Shown piece after piece: positions 35,374-46,851 of a stretch of DNA of 64,000 nt. Numbering within the stretch: position 1 is the stretch's first letter; every line of letters starts with the position of its first letter. The DNA lies in contig JADNRX010000090.1 in assembly GCA_015501595.1 (NCBI GenBank), positions 1 through 64,000 of the forward strand, given 5' to 3'. Source of the DNA: Hymenopellis radicata. Lineage: Eukaryota; Basidiomycota; Agaricomycetes; Agaricales; Physalacriaceae. The notes beneath the pieces were generated by a model. It did no database searches. It was not told the origin of the DNA and saw nothing but the letters and a program-made list of their open reading frames with translations. The position numbers were made by a program, and so were the translations under genes.

Positions 35374-36968
35374 TCATGACGGTTGGTAATCAGGAGGTAA
35401 ATCCACCACCTCTTCGTTGTCGGTTAACCTCAGCCCGCTATCCTGATGTTTCCGGAACTGTGTTGAAGCAGACCCAGAGCCTGACGCTGACGCTGATGCA
35501 GATGCAGAAGACATGCTCGACGCTCGACGAACAGCATGCGATTGCTCGTTCTTCATCGCAACAAGTACGCTCTGATCAGTCGGCGGAGGAGACAGCGTCG
35601 TTGAATTTCGGGATTGAGCACCAGCGGGCATGAAGTACCCCGAAGCAGGTGTGAAGCCTGCACTCGTTGGAGGAGCCGACATGCTTCCGCTTGCAGACGG
35701 AGCACCAGAATACGACGTGTGCAGGCTGGCGCTTTTAGAGGAGGAAGCGATCGCCATAGGCCCGGCGTGCGACTCCATGTAGGGATCATACGGGACCACG
35801 GTTGCATTTAATGGATCGGAGGATGTGAAGAAGGAAGGGCGTGCAGAAAATGGATCGTGTGGCGGACCGGAGAGGTCGAAGTCTGTCTTGGACACAGACG
35901 AATAACGATGTCTCCTCCGCCAGAACCACAGGAATCCTGCTATTGCAGCTAACAAAAAGATACCTCCAACCACACCACCGACAATTGCCGCTATGGGAGT
36001 GGAAGAATCGTCCGAGTCATCACTCGTGGCAGTGTACGTCGGCGTGTCGATGTAGAAGTTCTCGATCCCAAACTTCTGCTGGTCGCTTTCCCCGTCCCAC
36101 TTCACGGTTATCGTGTGCTCTTTATCCGTGCTGAGCTGACCCGACTCAAAAAGCGTCTGACTCCACAGTATGTTGTGTACGCTATTGAGTTTACTGATGG
36201 AAAAGGAGGAAGCAGTGCCACCATCAATAGAATACTCTCCCAATGATGAATGGGTAGCGTTCTCTATAGGACCGACCATGCGGATAGAGGAACCTATACG
36301 AGAGTGAGAAACCATGGATAGAACGATAGAACAAGTGTGTTTACTCACCATTAAACTTTGCCGAGAGACTCGCGCCCTTCGCCGCAACCATTCTGGCATT
36401 CTCATTATCCTCCCAAGCCCCGCCGTAAGTGATGGCACTGTCGGCCATCCCAAGCCACATAGTCGTGTGGTTGTACAAGTCACCATCGTACGGCGTATAA
36501 ACGATGTAATCGAACCAAAACTTGGCGTTAACGTTACCTGAGACGGTGATGTTAACGGTCAACGCGTGTTCCCGCGTGCCATCGATATTCTCATCTGTAC
36601 AGAGCTCATTCTGGTTGCTCGATGGGAAGGAAGGCTCCTGCTTCTCGATTTTAACACTGTCAATGAAGCACTCCCAGGAGGGTAAAGTCTGGTTTTGGTT
36701 CTGGTCCCACGAGCCGAAGACTTGAATGGAAGAACCTGACGACAAGTCAGCGCTTGAAGCTATATCACAAGTGCGCAGACGTACCATTGAAAAGGAACGA
36801 AATGCTGGCTCCGTCAGCGTTAGTTCCATGCTGTGTGTGCTCGTATGTGGGACCGTGTACACTCGAGAAGTCGTCATGCGCGCCGTTTTCAGTGGTCCAG
36901 TCTCCAGAATAGTGTATACGGCTGACGTCGGCGTCGTCGACCGCGATACGACGAGGGCCCTTCGTCAT
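35374..36968 (-). CDS. single-pass transmembrane protein (Agaricomycete type)
   Basis: Three exons: 36968-36785, 36735-36349 and 36293-35374, with 49- and 55-nt GT-AG introns in phase. The extracellular part consists of two similar beta-rich segments, each introduced by an exon junction of the form (F)NG|SS(I): SISFLFNGSSIQVFGSWDQ and SLSAKFNGSSIRMVGPIEN. It carries several N-glycosylation sequons (NQT, NHT, NAT, NIT). The membrane helix is IAAIVGGVVGGIFLLAAIAG, followed by FLWFWRRRHR (basic, so the C-terminus should be cytosolic) and a long Ser/Ala-rich tail with an SASASASASGSGSAS run. No signal peptide is evident at the chosen start MTKGPRRIAVDDADVSRIHY; an upstream exon could supply one. 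Many Agaricomycete genes of this layout exist without assigned function. The duplicated ectodomain suggests ligand or carbohydrate binding, but that is inference. Confidence 0.75.
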
Positions 36969-37961
36969 GGCGGGGGAGGGAAGGGGTAAAACGAGTGGAA
37001 CGAAGTTAAGCGCCGTTTCAGGGCAACCACTGGAACGAGGATGACCCACCCCAACACTGATCTGTTCTGTAATACAATACAATCTTCGTGGCAGTGTTAC
37101 AACGATGAAAGTCGTGTCCGAAAAGCCCTAAAATCATGAGTGCCTGTGTAGAGAACTGTGAAAAGGCTGGTAAACCGAGTGCTGGGGTCTGGCTGTTGTA
37201 CAGTGTGGCGAGTCTCATACCACTCCTTCAGTGACAATAGGCTTGAGGTGTGATTCGACCCTAGCCGGGATGCCGCTCGAAGTTGGAGTTCGCCGCCCCA
37301 ACGCCGCCCTGACATATCAACAACATATCAATGCATCATCTGTTTCGTTCGCTCATCATCAGCATTTACTGATTCATTGAATATTCGTCAACCTGCAGGC
37401 AGCAGTCAAGTCAAGTTGGCTTTGCAGAAACAGTACGTCGCGTCAATGATTGAATAATTGTGAAACTAGTAGGGAAATTGCTGAGGCCCCCGACGCGTCG
37501 TCCTGTGCAATTGCAAGTCTTAGTCAATGCGCCATTGAGTCTTAATAATAATGAGAATACTTACGAAGATGTCCAGTTACAGTAATGAGTAAGATTGATG
37601 GTTCGTTGCCCATTCCTCGAATCATCAAAAAAGATTGGAACATTTTAACGAACCCGCCACGGCATAATACAAGCGGCGATTCCTCCGTACAATGCTGCGC
37701 ATAGACGCATTGTTTCTCGCATGAAGCTCTGGCATGCGTAATAATTGAGCTCCAAGAGTTGGTAATCATACACTAGAAGCTTACCACTATCGCTGAAGTC
37801 GCCTTTCAAGCGGACATCGGCCGACGAGGCCAAAGTTCGTGTTTCGGCCGATGGAACACATACGCTGAGAGATAAGACATGAAGATGCTTTGAAGAGCGT
37901 CCATCTGGCCTTGGTCCTGAGTATTTCTCGACAGCACAAGCACATCGACTCCACATTCGAC
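36969..37961. promoter_or_regulatory. divergent promoter region
   Basis: This is the spacer between the minus-strand membrane protein gene and the plus-strand methyltransferase gene. Open frames on the minus strand at 37542-38459 are shadows or too short. No repeat recognised. Confidence 0.4.
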
Positions 37962-38924
37962 ATGGCGACAGACTCCGACGCGACGGGCTGGTCTCCCAAC
38001 CTGTACAATAAACACGCTGCATTCGTGTACTCCAACAAGTTTACGGCTCCAGTTGTTGGTATGCTCGCGCCCCAACCTGGGGAGAAGATCATGGATTTTG
38101 GGTGTGGGAGTGGAGAGCTGACGGTGGAGATCGAGAAAATTGTAAAGCAAGCAGAGGGAGGGTTGGTTGTTGGTGTCGATTTCAGCGAGAGCATGGTTCG
38201 AAGCAATCCGCGTCGGCAAGAATGTATTGACAATGGGTTTATAGATTGCGTCTGCGAAAGGACGAGGGCTTCCGTACACGTTCGTAGCTGATATCCAAGA
38301 CTTGCCAGAGCTTCCAGGCGCGCCTGACGTGAAGTATGACGCTGTGTTCACGAACGCAACGTTGCACTGGTGCAAACGTGATCCTAGGGGCGTACTCAAG
38401 AGTGTTAAGCGCGTCTTGAAGCCAGGCGGGCGTTTCGTCGGAGAGATGGGAGGCTTCATGAACTGTATTGGTGGGTCCGTAGGTGAGGAAACTCATGTCG
38501 GTTCTGATGTACGAGACAGGAATCCGAGGAACCTTGCGTCGTGTCCTAAAATCGCGAGGATATGATCCTGAAAAGTTGGACCCGTGGTTCTTCCCCTCTG
38601 AAGAGGACTACAACGAGGTCAGAGTGATTGTAACGCAGGACGTGATAGTTGTACTTACGTCGGGTTTTACAGCTCCTCAAGTCTGAATCCTTCCACCCAA
38701 GCGAAGTCACGCTAGTGCCCCGTTTCACCCCTCTACCGACAGACGTCAAAGGGTGGCTGATGACGTTCGTGCGGAGCTCATTCTTGCAGGATATGTCCGA
38801 TGAGGAGGCAAAGTCAATCATGGATGAAGTGCATGAGATTTGCAAAGTCGATTGTAAGGATAGTCAAGGTAACTGGGCGATGATGTACATGAGACTAAGG
38901 TTCAGCGCTGTATTAAGGATTTAG
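37962..38924 (+). CDS. SAM-dependent methyltransferase (class I)
   Basis: Four exons: 37962-38195, 38245-38470, 38520-38617 and 38673-38924, with introns of 49, 49 and 55 nt, all in phase. This gives about 270 residues. Motif I for S-adenosylmethionine binding is KIMDFGCGSGELT (residues about 42-54). It is followed by the acidic strand VVGVDFSESM, then VADIQDLPELPG, and the motif IV region YDAVFTNATLHWC. KPGGRFVGEMGGF is the usual post-II motif. This is the Methyltransf_11/25-type fold, similar to trans-aconitate methyltransferase-like enzymes widespread in fungi. The methyl acceptor cannot be told from sequence. It is probably cytosolic, with no signal peptide or membrane helix. The neighbouring tap42 gene starts 153 bp downstream on the same strand. 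Confidence 0.85.
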
Positions 38925-39077
38925 AACTGGGTGAAAAGGAAGAAATAAAGTAATATGTATCACCATGGAGAGAGTAGATGCATTCAGAGCGATAGTTGTT
39001 GACTGCGACTCGTGCTGCAAGAGATGGTGAAGGTTCGAAAGAGCTCCGGCCGGCACGATCGCGTCTTGACCACCATC

Positions 39078-40448
39078 ATGTCGTTACCGCTTTCTCAACT
39101 ATATTCTCGCGTTCTAACAGCCGCATCGGAGGCCTACGACCTTCCTACCATCGAGGATACAACTCAAGTATGTTCGTCGCTTTTTGTGTTACGATTTTTG
39201 ACCAGTCCAAGGAACTCATCCAAGCATGCCTGGCTGACCTGACCAAGGTCCAGCAACGCGTTTCCGATTTTTCTCTTTTCAGCAGCAACGAAGGGCTGGA
39301 GGATATATCCACACATGATCTACTATACCTGAGTGTCCTTACGTTCGCGCAGAGGTGCAAGGACGTGTCCGCACAACGGAAAGAGAGGAACGACTGCCAT
39401 CCCTTGTCCTGGCCCAGGTGCGCTTGTCGCCACAAATCTACTCAGCGTTTAGCCTCACGTCTGTCCCAGAGCTTATACCAATCATACATATCATCGCTAG
39501 AGACATACGGCATCATCACAGAAGCGGACACAAAGCTGTTTGGCCAACTCCCCGCCAATGCTGCCAGCCGGCGCGAGCTCAAAATCAAACAATATCAACA
39601 CGAAAAGGATCTACGGACCCGCATAGATGTAATCAGGAAACGGCGGCACCAGCAAATCGAGACGGGGAAAACGGATGACTTCACGCTCATTCGATCGCTG
39701 CTTCCTTCCCCAGATAACCAAGAGGACGACGAGGACGATGAAGTTATACGCGAGACTACTCTATTGCTATTGAGGCTATTCCACGCTCTTTCTCAAGCCC
39801 AACTCAAGAGCATATCCGATGAGCTAGAGCTTCTGAGGACAGCGCCTCCTCCGCTGCCATATTCGCCCCGTCCTGCTGACGATGACTGGAAGCTCGATTC
39901 TTCGGCTAGGCAGAACCAGGGTCCCATACTAAGTCCAACTGGAAAGGTATAAATATTATTGAATGTCGAAATGTTTGAACCAACCACATTGTTTACAGCC
40001 TCTGCGACCGTTTACTATCTTACCATCTGGAACAGCAGACCGTGCTCGTCTTCAATCCCAAGTGTTCGGGCCTGGCCATATCCTTCCCTCGATGACCATA
40101 GAGGAATACCTAGAAGTGGAAAGGCAACGTGGCAATATTCTTACAGGTGGAGGGTAAGTTTCTGTGCGTGAAACGTCTTTCTGAGCAGTTGACTTATTAT
40201 ATACTAGCCCCGCGTCGGAAGCTGCTCCCACGTCTTCAGAGCAACTAGCTCTTGATGCGGAGATGGACGGGACTGTTCAAAGCGACGAGAAGGCGGAAGA
40301 GAAGAGATTGAAAGACGAGAACTGGGCAAGATACACCGATGAAAATCCCAAGGGTGCAGGAAACACCATGAATCGGGGTAACAGTTGCACATGTCAAGGA
40401 AAGCAAACGATATGTACTTTATTCTCGTCAATGTTGTATTTCTATTGA
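39078..40448 (+). CDS. tap42: TAP42/alpha4 family PP2A-associated protein
   Basis: The start is the ATG at 39078 (MSLPLSQLYSRVL). Introns are at 39168-39205 (only 38 nt), 39418-39469, 39947-39998 and 40154-40207. The N-terminal helical half includes the region EVQGRVRTTEREERLPSL, known in this family for phosphatase binding. The C-terminus carries the family hallmarks PSMTIEEYLEVERQRGN, DENWARYTDENPKGAGNTMNRG in two overlapping parts, and an acidic linker. Tap42/alpha4 binds PP2A-type catalytic subunits and transmits TOR signalling in the cytosol. Frame is lost at about 39338: GTCCTTAC needs one more C (GTCCCTTAC) to read LSVPYVRAEVQ as in homologues. This is probably a homopolymer error, because the rest is well conserved. 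The stop at 40448 follows an atypical tail after NRG, so a final small intron there is possible. Confidence 0.85.
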
Positions 40449-40715
40449 CTTTTCCTGCGACTACGCGCATGTGGCGGGAAACTTCCGCCGTTTGTCACTC
40501 ATTCACGAGCTGGTCGGATTGATCGACTGAGATTACATCTCCTCGACGGCCTTACAAAACGCTCCGATGTCTTCTTCTTCGCACTTTTTTAATCTGGTCT
40601 TGGCGGAGTGTCGACTGACAGGCCGGTATGACACAGGCGCCGCACAAGTCGATAATAAGAGCTATCAAGCCCAGCGACGGTAGTGTCTCCTTTGATTCCT
40701 CCATCCATCTTGACT

Positions 40716-41384
40716 ATGAGACTCCGTTCTTACATTCTGCCTTCCGCTGGCAGTACTTGCTTTCGCATCAGCTTCTGTCCACCGAGACACGAACATGCAC
40801 CGACTCGGAAGAGGTGAATCGTGCTTGTTTTCATACATCAACTTCCTCCTAATTACATTACAGGTCTAGCGCCCTCTTTTCCCAAAAGGCTGTACAACCC
40901 CACGAAAGCAGGTAACAGCTTCTCAATCGAGTTTGCTCAAAGCTAATATCTTGCAACAGCACGTCGTTCAGCGTCATTCGGAGTGACCGAGTATACATGC
41001 GTCTCCAGTGCGACATACTACTACCAAAACGGCATCGCAGGTGCTTGTGGCGAATGGCACGCGGACAGTAACAATAATCGCCGCTATTGGTAAGGTCTCC
41101 CAAGCTTGTCCATTCAAATCTCACAGTGTACTGTTACAGATTGGCGGCGCTACGGCTCCAAGTCTGATCTACGTGGAAAGTATATAGTCATAACCAACAC
41201 CAACAACGGCAGGGTGACACTTTATTCGCAAATATGAGTATTCGTCTTCTTATACTTATGACCCTTCCAGGTTGTGACGAGTGCCCTACCTGTGAAAACG
41301 CTGACAGTATCGATCTTCAATGTAAGCGCCTTCGCAGCGATTGTTTACCTGTCGGCTGGAATAGTTTCAAGTAGGTTGCCGTGA
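40716..41384 (+). CDS. secreted double-psi beta-barrel (expansin/RlpA-like) protein
   Basis: Removing one base near 40734 gives a signal peptide (MRLRSYFCLPLAVLAFASA) ending in ASVH. After exons joined through 40813-40863 and 40910-40960 (GTGAAT to TACAG, GTAACA to AACAG) follows the DPBB core: SATYYYQNGIAGACGEWHAD, then after 41090 WRRYGSKSDLRGKYIVITNT, and finally DECPTCENADSIDL, the conserved D-E/T-C-x-x-C motif with IDL. DPBB proteins of this size are secreted and often cell-wall associated in basidiomycetes; enzymatic activity is usually absent. At least two more one-base differences (AACAATAATCG near 41012; GTTGTGACGAG near 41275) are needed for a continuous frame, so this is either poorly called sequence or a young pseudogene. 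The end at 41384 is approximate. Confidence 0.55.
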
Positions 41385-41529
41385 CTCTTGTATTCGTTTA
41401 CAGGCCTGATCATATTCCGTCTCGAGGCACTCACTCTAAATGAAAGTGGCACAGGCGTTATATTGAGCTCCTGTTTCTCTAGCGTCTTTTTGTAAATTCC
41501 TTCACAAACGTCCGCCACAGTTGAGTTTA

Positions 41530-44500
41530 TCTTTTGTAGGGAAGCCGGAATCGAGATTCTGACGTTCCTCAGTTATGTGGCGAGAATCCGAGTGGTTACA
41601 ATTGAGTTGCGTCCAGGCAACATGGCTGAACGTGTACTACGACAGGCCGTGTTACCTATAGGCTCTCTGCTGGTAATCTTTTGTTATAGTCGATCCGCGT
41701 CATACCGGCGCCTGGAGTTGAACAATTCGCGCTGTCACTCCGTGGGTGTCTAGTCTAGCGGCTTGCACCTTATATTAGTTTCAGTCTCGGCGAGGTACTT
41801 TTTGAAAACACATTTCTATCCCAGCGTCGACTCATGGACAGGCAGCGCATCTCGTATAATGGACTATGAGCCACGATTGGGTACTCTTTGTGTCCAGGCA
41901 ACATGGCTGAACGTGTCCTACGACAGGCCGTGTTACCTCTTAACTAGCTCTGCAATCTCGAGTCTACTGAGCAATTTTTCGTCACAAGTAGTCGATCCGC
42001 GTCATGATGCCGGATTGTCAATGCACTTTTTTCATCCTCCTCCTTCTCCTCAAGCCCTCATGCTGTTGGAACTCATGCAGAACTCCGAGGCAATCTAGCC
42101 TAGTGGCTGGTGTCTCTATGTATGACTGTACAAGAGACTACACCTTTTGCAGAATTATTCACCATTCAGAACATTGTTCGTTTCATGCGCAGGCAGCCAT
42201 ACCCTCCGTTGTAAGCAGTTCCTTTTTCGTTATCGTGTACCCAGGCTCACGTTCATCATACACGAACAGCCGCCTCTCGACGAGAAGCAACGACGGCCTG
42301 GGAAAATTCGAGGCGCCAGCTTCAAGCCTCTCTCTGTCGACGATTGTTTCTACTTTTAGTTCTGGCATTCATACGGGCTGCAGTGCGGTGAGGTTGGCGT
42401 GTATGTCGAGCGAGCACTTGGCAAGTATCCGGCCTACGTCGACGGTGATGAAATGCAGACCCTACTGTGCGTCAGCAAGCTAGGACTCTTTGCTTCTCAT
42501 TCTGTGCAAGGCGACATGGCGTAACGAATCCTACAGCGCGCCATGTCGCCTATGGAGATTCGACTGGGAATCGTGACGTTTTTTTTATGACTTCGGATCT
42601 GCGTCAAACCATGGCGGTACTGGACGTAGGTGAAAAACTCGCCACCAGGCAGTCTAGTCTAATGGCTTACAACGCTTTTACAATGATAACATGCGTACCT
42701 TTTGGAAATCGCTCGCCACAGTGAACCCTTGATAGGCAGCTGGAATCGAGACACTTCCGAGTCAGCGTGGATTTCTAACGCTGCTTAATTAGGGTGAGAA
42801 TCATTTTGAGTGCAGTGCTTCTAGGCAACATGGCTGAACGATAGGCTGTGGTACCTATATTTCGGAGCAAATGTCTTTTTCTTGTCTTGTCTGCGGAGTC
42901 GAAGTTGAACACGCCATACCAAGCGCCATGCTCTACTCCGAGGCAGTCTAGCCTAGTGGCTTGTACCGCTTATGTGATACTGGCCCCGCAATGGTAACCC
43001 TTTTTACAAAATCCTCCACCCACTGGCCACGAATGTTCGGTTCGAGTCGCCATTGTGAGCTTGTGTTGTACGTGACGTTCATCTACTCGTATAGGCAGCT
43101 GGAATGGATATTCTAACGCTAATCATTCAGGGACTCTATCTCCCGTGGCGAGAACGGTTGCCTTCCAGACAACATGGCTGAACGCGTGCTACCACGACAG
43201 GCCATGTCGCCTATGATAACTCCTGAGTAAATCGATGCGATTGTTTTTGATATCCGGGTCTGCGTCTAGCTCCTCACATCCACCCTGCCATGCTCTACTC
43301 CGCGGCGGTATAGGCTAGTGGCTTGCACCGCTTATGGTCCGTAATAGCGGTTTCGTCCATTTTTTGCCAAAAAAAAGTGTTCCTCCTCCACAAACCGTCC
43401 GCCACAGTTGAGTTTTATCGTTTGTAGGCCGGCTGGAATCGAGATTCTACTAACACTCGTCAGTTATGTGGCGAGTTGAATCCGAGTGGTTGGGTACAGA
43501 CGAGTTGCGTGTCTTTGCTTCCACTGGCAGGCAACATGGCTGAACTTGTACTATGACAGGCCATGTTACCTCTACATGCTTGAGGTTATGTTTTTCGTCA
43601 TAGTCGATCCGCATCATACCGGTGCCTGGAGGTGAATAACCCACGCTTTCATCCCGTAGGTGTCTAGTCTAGCGGCTTGCACTGTGCCGTTCATCATCGA
43701 AAAACTTTTGGCCTCTGCAAGCCACAGGTTCGAGACTTCGAGTCCCTCCGTCACGGCGCCAAGGTGGAGTCGGCTGTCAATGGTAAACCAAGTTCCAGTG
43801 ACAGAATACGTTTCGGCTCTCTTGTCTTCGGGGATTGGAGCGTGACGAGCGCATTGGACCAACGTCTAGGCAACATGTTGAGGACTGGCGTGATTTTCTT
43901 TGTCACGGCCCTACGAGCATTCCGAGGCATACGTGCTTTCACCTTTTGTGGTTCGATGTTCAGTTCGCCTATAAGATCCCAGACATTCCGAGGCAGTGTA
44001 GCTCAGCAGTTTGGGCCTGCATCTATGGGTCATCCTCTGCGTAAAGTATCACTTTTTGGCCACACTGGTGTATCCCCCCTCGAGAACTTATCATAGCGCG
44101 TTTCTTTACCCAGTTCTTGAACGCTGTCCCTAGTTCACACTGGTGATTCTCATGTCTCCGGGGATTGTAGACGACCGAATTGCCATGGGTTCTCTTTGCG
44201 TCTAGGCAACATGGCTGAACCGTAACGGGGCCGCTGCCTATGCTGTCCTCATCGTAGTAACTCTGCCTTTTTGCCATCATGGCCGATCCGCGTTGAACTG
44301 CCTAGAGGTGAACAACGCACACCGCTATTCCGAGGCAGGCTAGCCTAGTGGCTTGCACTGCTTACTTGGATCTCTTTGACATGATTTTGCGTTTTGCGTC
44401 CTGATTATCTGTGCGTTGGCGGCAGTCTCAGGCTCAATGATGTTCGTCTCACCCTCACACATACGAGGTGGCGTAGCTCAACAGCTTGGCTCCTTCTACG

Positions 44501-44720
44501 ATACCTAATGATTGCTTTTTTCATCTTCGTGCAGCGCGTTTATCTACATGTCGGGGTGACGGCATGGCACGTCAAGTCAAGGTGTCCATGTCAAAAACTC
44601 TTTATCTGTATTCCGAAGTTCGTACTGGCAGATGACAGAATACGTCTTGCTTCAAATTTTTGTCTCCTGGGGTCAATGTTCGCAGACGGAGTTAACAGGG
44701 CTCCTCTCGGTTGATTTGCA
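41530..44720 (+). repeat. block C: inverted copy of the modular array
   Basis: Heads now read on the plus strand, starting near 41744 (z), 42087 (d), 42643 (c), 42942 (b), 43303 (a), 43658 (z), 43989 (q), 44334 (p) and 44466 (s). Read right to left this is the order s-p-q-z-a-b-c-d of block B, including the long 556-bp d-c gap and the short 132-bp p-s gap. Hairpins start near 41615, 41895, 42509, 42823, 43160, 43529, 43867 and 44202, each 119-190 bp before the next head. The perfect one is 42509-42521 with 42539-42551 (AGGCGACATGGCG, 17-nt loop). Clear B boxes are CGGTTCGAGTCGCC near 43048 (about 85 bp after head b) and AGGTTCGAGACTTC near 43727 (after head z). No protein-coding gene is supported in it. 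Confidence 0.75.
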
Positions 44721-45354
44721 ACTCACCTCCATGGACGATACTTACTCCGAGCTCGGTAGTTTCGAATCCAAACTCTTCGCAGCCCGATAAGTACTTGCTA
44801 GGCTTAGCTTGCATTTTGAAGCCAATATTGTTACTCCCTTTACTAGTAATGGATAATCACTGGGTCTTTGAAGCAAGCTATATTTCCATGACGGAAAGTG
44901 GCCGGCAAGCGGCGTGTCACAAACCGCCTTTCTCTAACAGGTGCGGGCTCGAAAGGACTGACGAGAACGTTACTTTCATTTTCAAGAATGGTGCTTTCTG
45001 ACTATTACTACGGGTCTCGGTCTCAAACAAACGATTTCCCCCCTTCGTTCTTTTCACATTGCTCGCCGGGGTTTTCTCTTCAAGTTGATCGTTTCATGGG
45101 CCAACACGGTGGAACAACGGCTGTGCACTCGAGGCGGGTCAGAAGGGTTGGTAGGGCGGGACATTGTTCGTGGGGAAGATGTTGTCAAGAGTGAGCTGGA
45201 AAGTGATTGAGCGTGATGGTTGCCGGCTGTGTGGGTACAAGTTTGACGGGAGTGGCACGTTGAACTGGTTTTTCCTGCCCTTTCTCATTCGCGTGACTGT
45301 GAGTTGGCGTAGATCAATAATGGATGGTCTTTGGCAGTGTACTTGCGCGTGGCT
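44721..45354. other. edge of block C, nothing recognised
   Basis: Sequence after the last recognisable array unit. Short open frames on the plus strand (44711-45001, 44898-45194, 45164-45484) overlap in different frames and show no domain. Confidence 0.35.
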
Positions 45355-45903
45355 TCAGTTACCGTGGGCGAGGCGAAGGGATTTCCGATCAAGGTGCGGC
45401 TGGGATGCATCAGCGGCGGAGAGGCAAAACAAGACGCGCCGGTTTAGCTTGCTGGACAGCGTCAGATCGTTCTTTCCAAGATGACAGACGAAAGAATGGT
45501 TAACGAACTCGATGATTAGTCCGCAGGTTCTGGGTTTATTCCAGCATGTAGACCAGTTATCTTTACAGATAAAGTTGACGGCCCAAAACGTTTCTGAAAG
45601 AAGTAGTTTGCGCGCCAACGATAAGACGCGGTCAACACACCGTTCATTAAAGCTCCCTCTAATATGCACGCCAATTGCCTCTAGACACGTCGTTAAAGTC
45701 TCCTCCGCTTCATCGTTCGACTCCTCATTCCTTCTCGATCTAGACGTCAAACTCGTCGTTGAGTCTCTCGGGTTCTCTTTGCGGTGGCATCCGGCGAGCG
45801 GTGACTTGTCACCCCCATCACATAATGCAAGATTCGTACGACGCTTATGAACGCTATTCGACACAAACTCTGAGGATCTTTTTTTCGAAGAAGAAGAGTC
45901 CAT
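45355..45903 (-). CDS. hypothetical protein, basic/acidic N-terminus
   Basis: A single open frame of 182 codons begins MDSSSSKKRSSEFVSNSVHKR at 45903. The first 60 residues are Ser/Arg/Lys-rich with possible nuclear localisation signals (KKR, HKRR, SRSRR), followed by an acidic EESNDEAEETL. The C-terminal part lacks recognisable motifs and may include an unspliced intron. No homologue comes to mind; it could also be a chance frame, as it borders the repeat block. Confidence 0.35.
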   Translation of the reverse strand: MDSSSSKKRSSEFVSNSVHKRRTNLALCDGGDKSPLAGCHRKENPRDSTTSLTSRSRRNEESNDEAEETLTTCLEAIGVHIRGSFNERCVDRVLSLARKLLLSETFWAVNFICKDNWSTCWNKPRTCGLIIEFVNHSFVCHLGKNDLTLSSKLNRRVLFCLSAADASQPHLDRKSLRLAHGN

Positions 45904-46440
45904 GATGGGGAGTGCTTAAGGCGACGGTGATGTCTCACAACGAGGGGCCAGAACGCATAGCATGGAACGATAAAAACAGAAATGGTGATTCGACCCACAG
46001 GAAAACATAGGTGCAACATCCAAACAACATATATGGAGCCGTTAGTCGACTGCACGTCGTCAGTCGAAGGCACGATAACGATGCAAATTGCTGAAGAAGG
46101 AGAGTTAGGAGGTTTGTGAATAAGCAAAAGGTAAGCCGACGTCACCCAAACGGCGGAAAAACGTCAATCCGACAGCAAAGACCAAGGGGAAGCAAGCCTG
46201 GGAACGGATTATATAAGAGGTCTATAGCGAATCGTCACAGGCACAAAAAAATTCATGGTGGATATGCACAAATCCTCTTAAAATCGGTTTGTGAATGACG
46301 AGTGCTCCTTCCTTTCAGTCTTGGTTTCATCTTGAGAATGTGAGATTCAGGTATCGGCGTTATCGGGCCGAGCAGTCGCCGACAGCTTTCGTCATTCCTT
46401 CGTTACTGACCGTCTCAGCCGAACTTGCACTCTAACCACC
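45904..46440. promoter_or_regulatory. upstream region of isd11
   Basis: No gene seen. A small open frame at 46116-46298 is Arg/Lys-rich and unsupported. It probably holds the isd11 promoter. Confidence 0.35.
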
Positions 46441-46790
46441 ATGGCCACCGCTCCAAGCAAACAAGCGATCCTTCAACTGTACCATTCGTCACTACGGACG
46501 TCGCGCTCGTTCAGCTCATACAATTTCCGCAACTATTTCGTGCAAAAGACGAAAGACACATTCCGAGGCATTCAAGTGCGTTCTGACCGTGTGTCTCGAG
46601 TCTTTCGCTGACGTGGGAGTTGGGGGTGTAGAGCGAATCAGACCCCTCGCGGGTGTCTTCCATGTACTCGGAAGCCGTGAGAGACCTCGCAGTGTTGCGA
46701 CGGAGCGCGATTGTGAATCAGTTGTACGGAGGATGGAAGCTGGCTGTTGAAAAGAATCCTGATGACTTGTTGACGCGGGGAGACACTTAG
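46441..46790 (+). CDS. isd11: Isd11/LYRM4-like Fe-S cluster biogenesis protein
   Basis: Two exons, 46441-46575 and 46632-46790, joined across a 56-nt GT-AG intron, encode 97 residues. The N-terminus has the LYR-family signature AILQLYHSSLRTSRSFSSYN followed by FRNYFVQKTKDTFR; the C-terminus has EAVRDLAVLRRSAIVNQLYG, matching Isd11/LYRM4. In eukaryotes this small protein binds and stabilises the cysteine desulfurase Nfs1, with acyl carrier protein, in the mitochondrial matrix for Fe-S assembly. The central Arg of the LYR tripeptide is His here (LYH); the yeast protein has LYK, so this position tolerates change. The gene converges with rcf1, the two stops being about 60 bp apart. Length matches the family (about 90-100 residues). 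Confidence 0.9.
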
Positions 46791-46851
46791 CGTGTGCGCG
46801 AGCAATGATGGAGTAGGGATGTATGATTATGCATGTGTGGAATGACCAAGT

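Noticed and set aside
38483..38686. Alternative methyltransferase reading through VRKLMSVLMYE
   Set aside because: The 49-nt intron 38471-38519 has proper GT-AG borders and gives a continuous protein (NCIGGIRGTL), so the read-through needs an unexplained frame change.
43700..43760. True tRNA gene at the strong B box of block C
   Set aside because: A and B boxes are present, but I could not fold acceptor and anticodon stems into a cloverleaf; it is better called tRNA-like.
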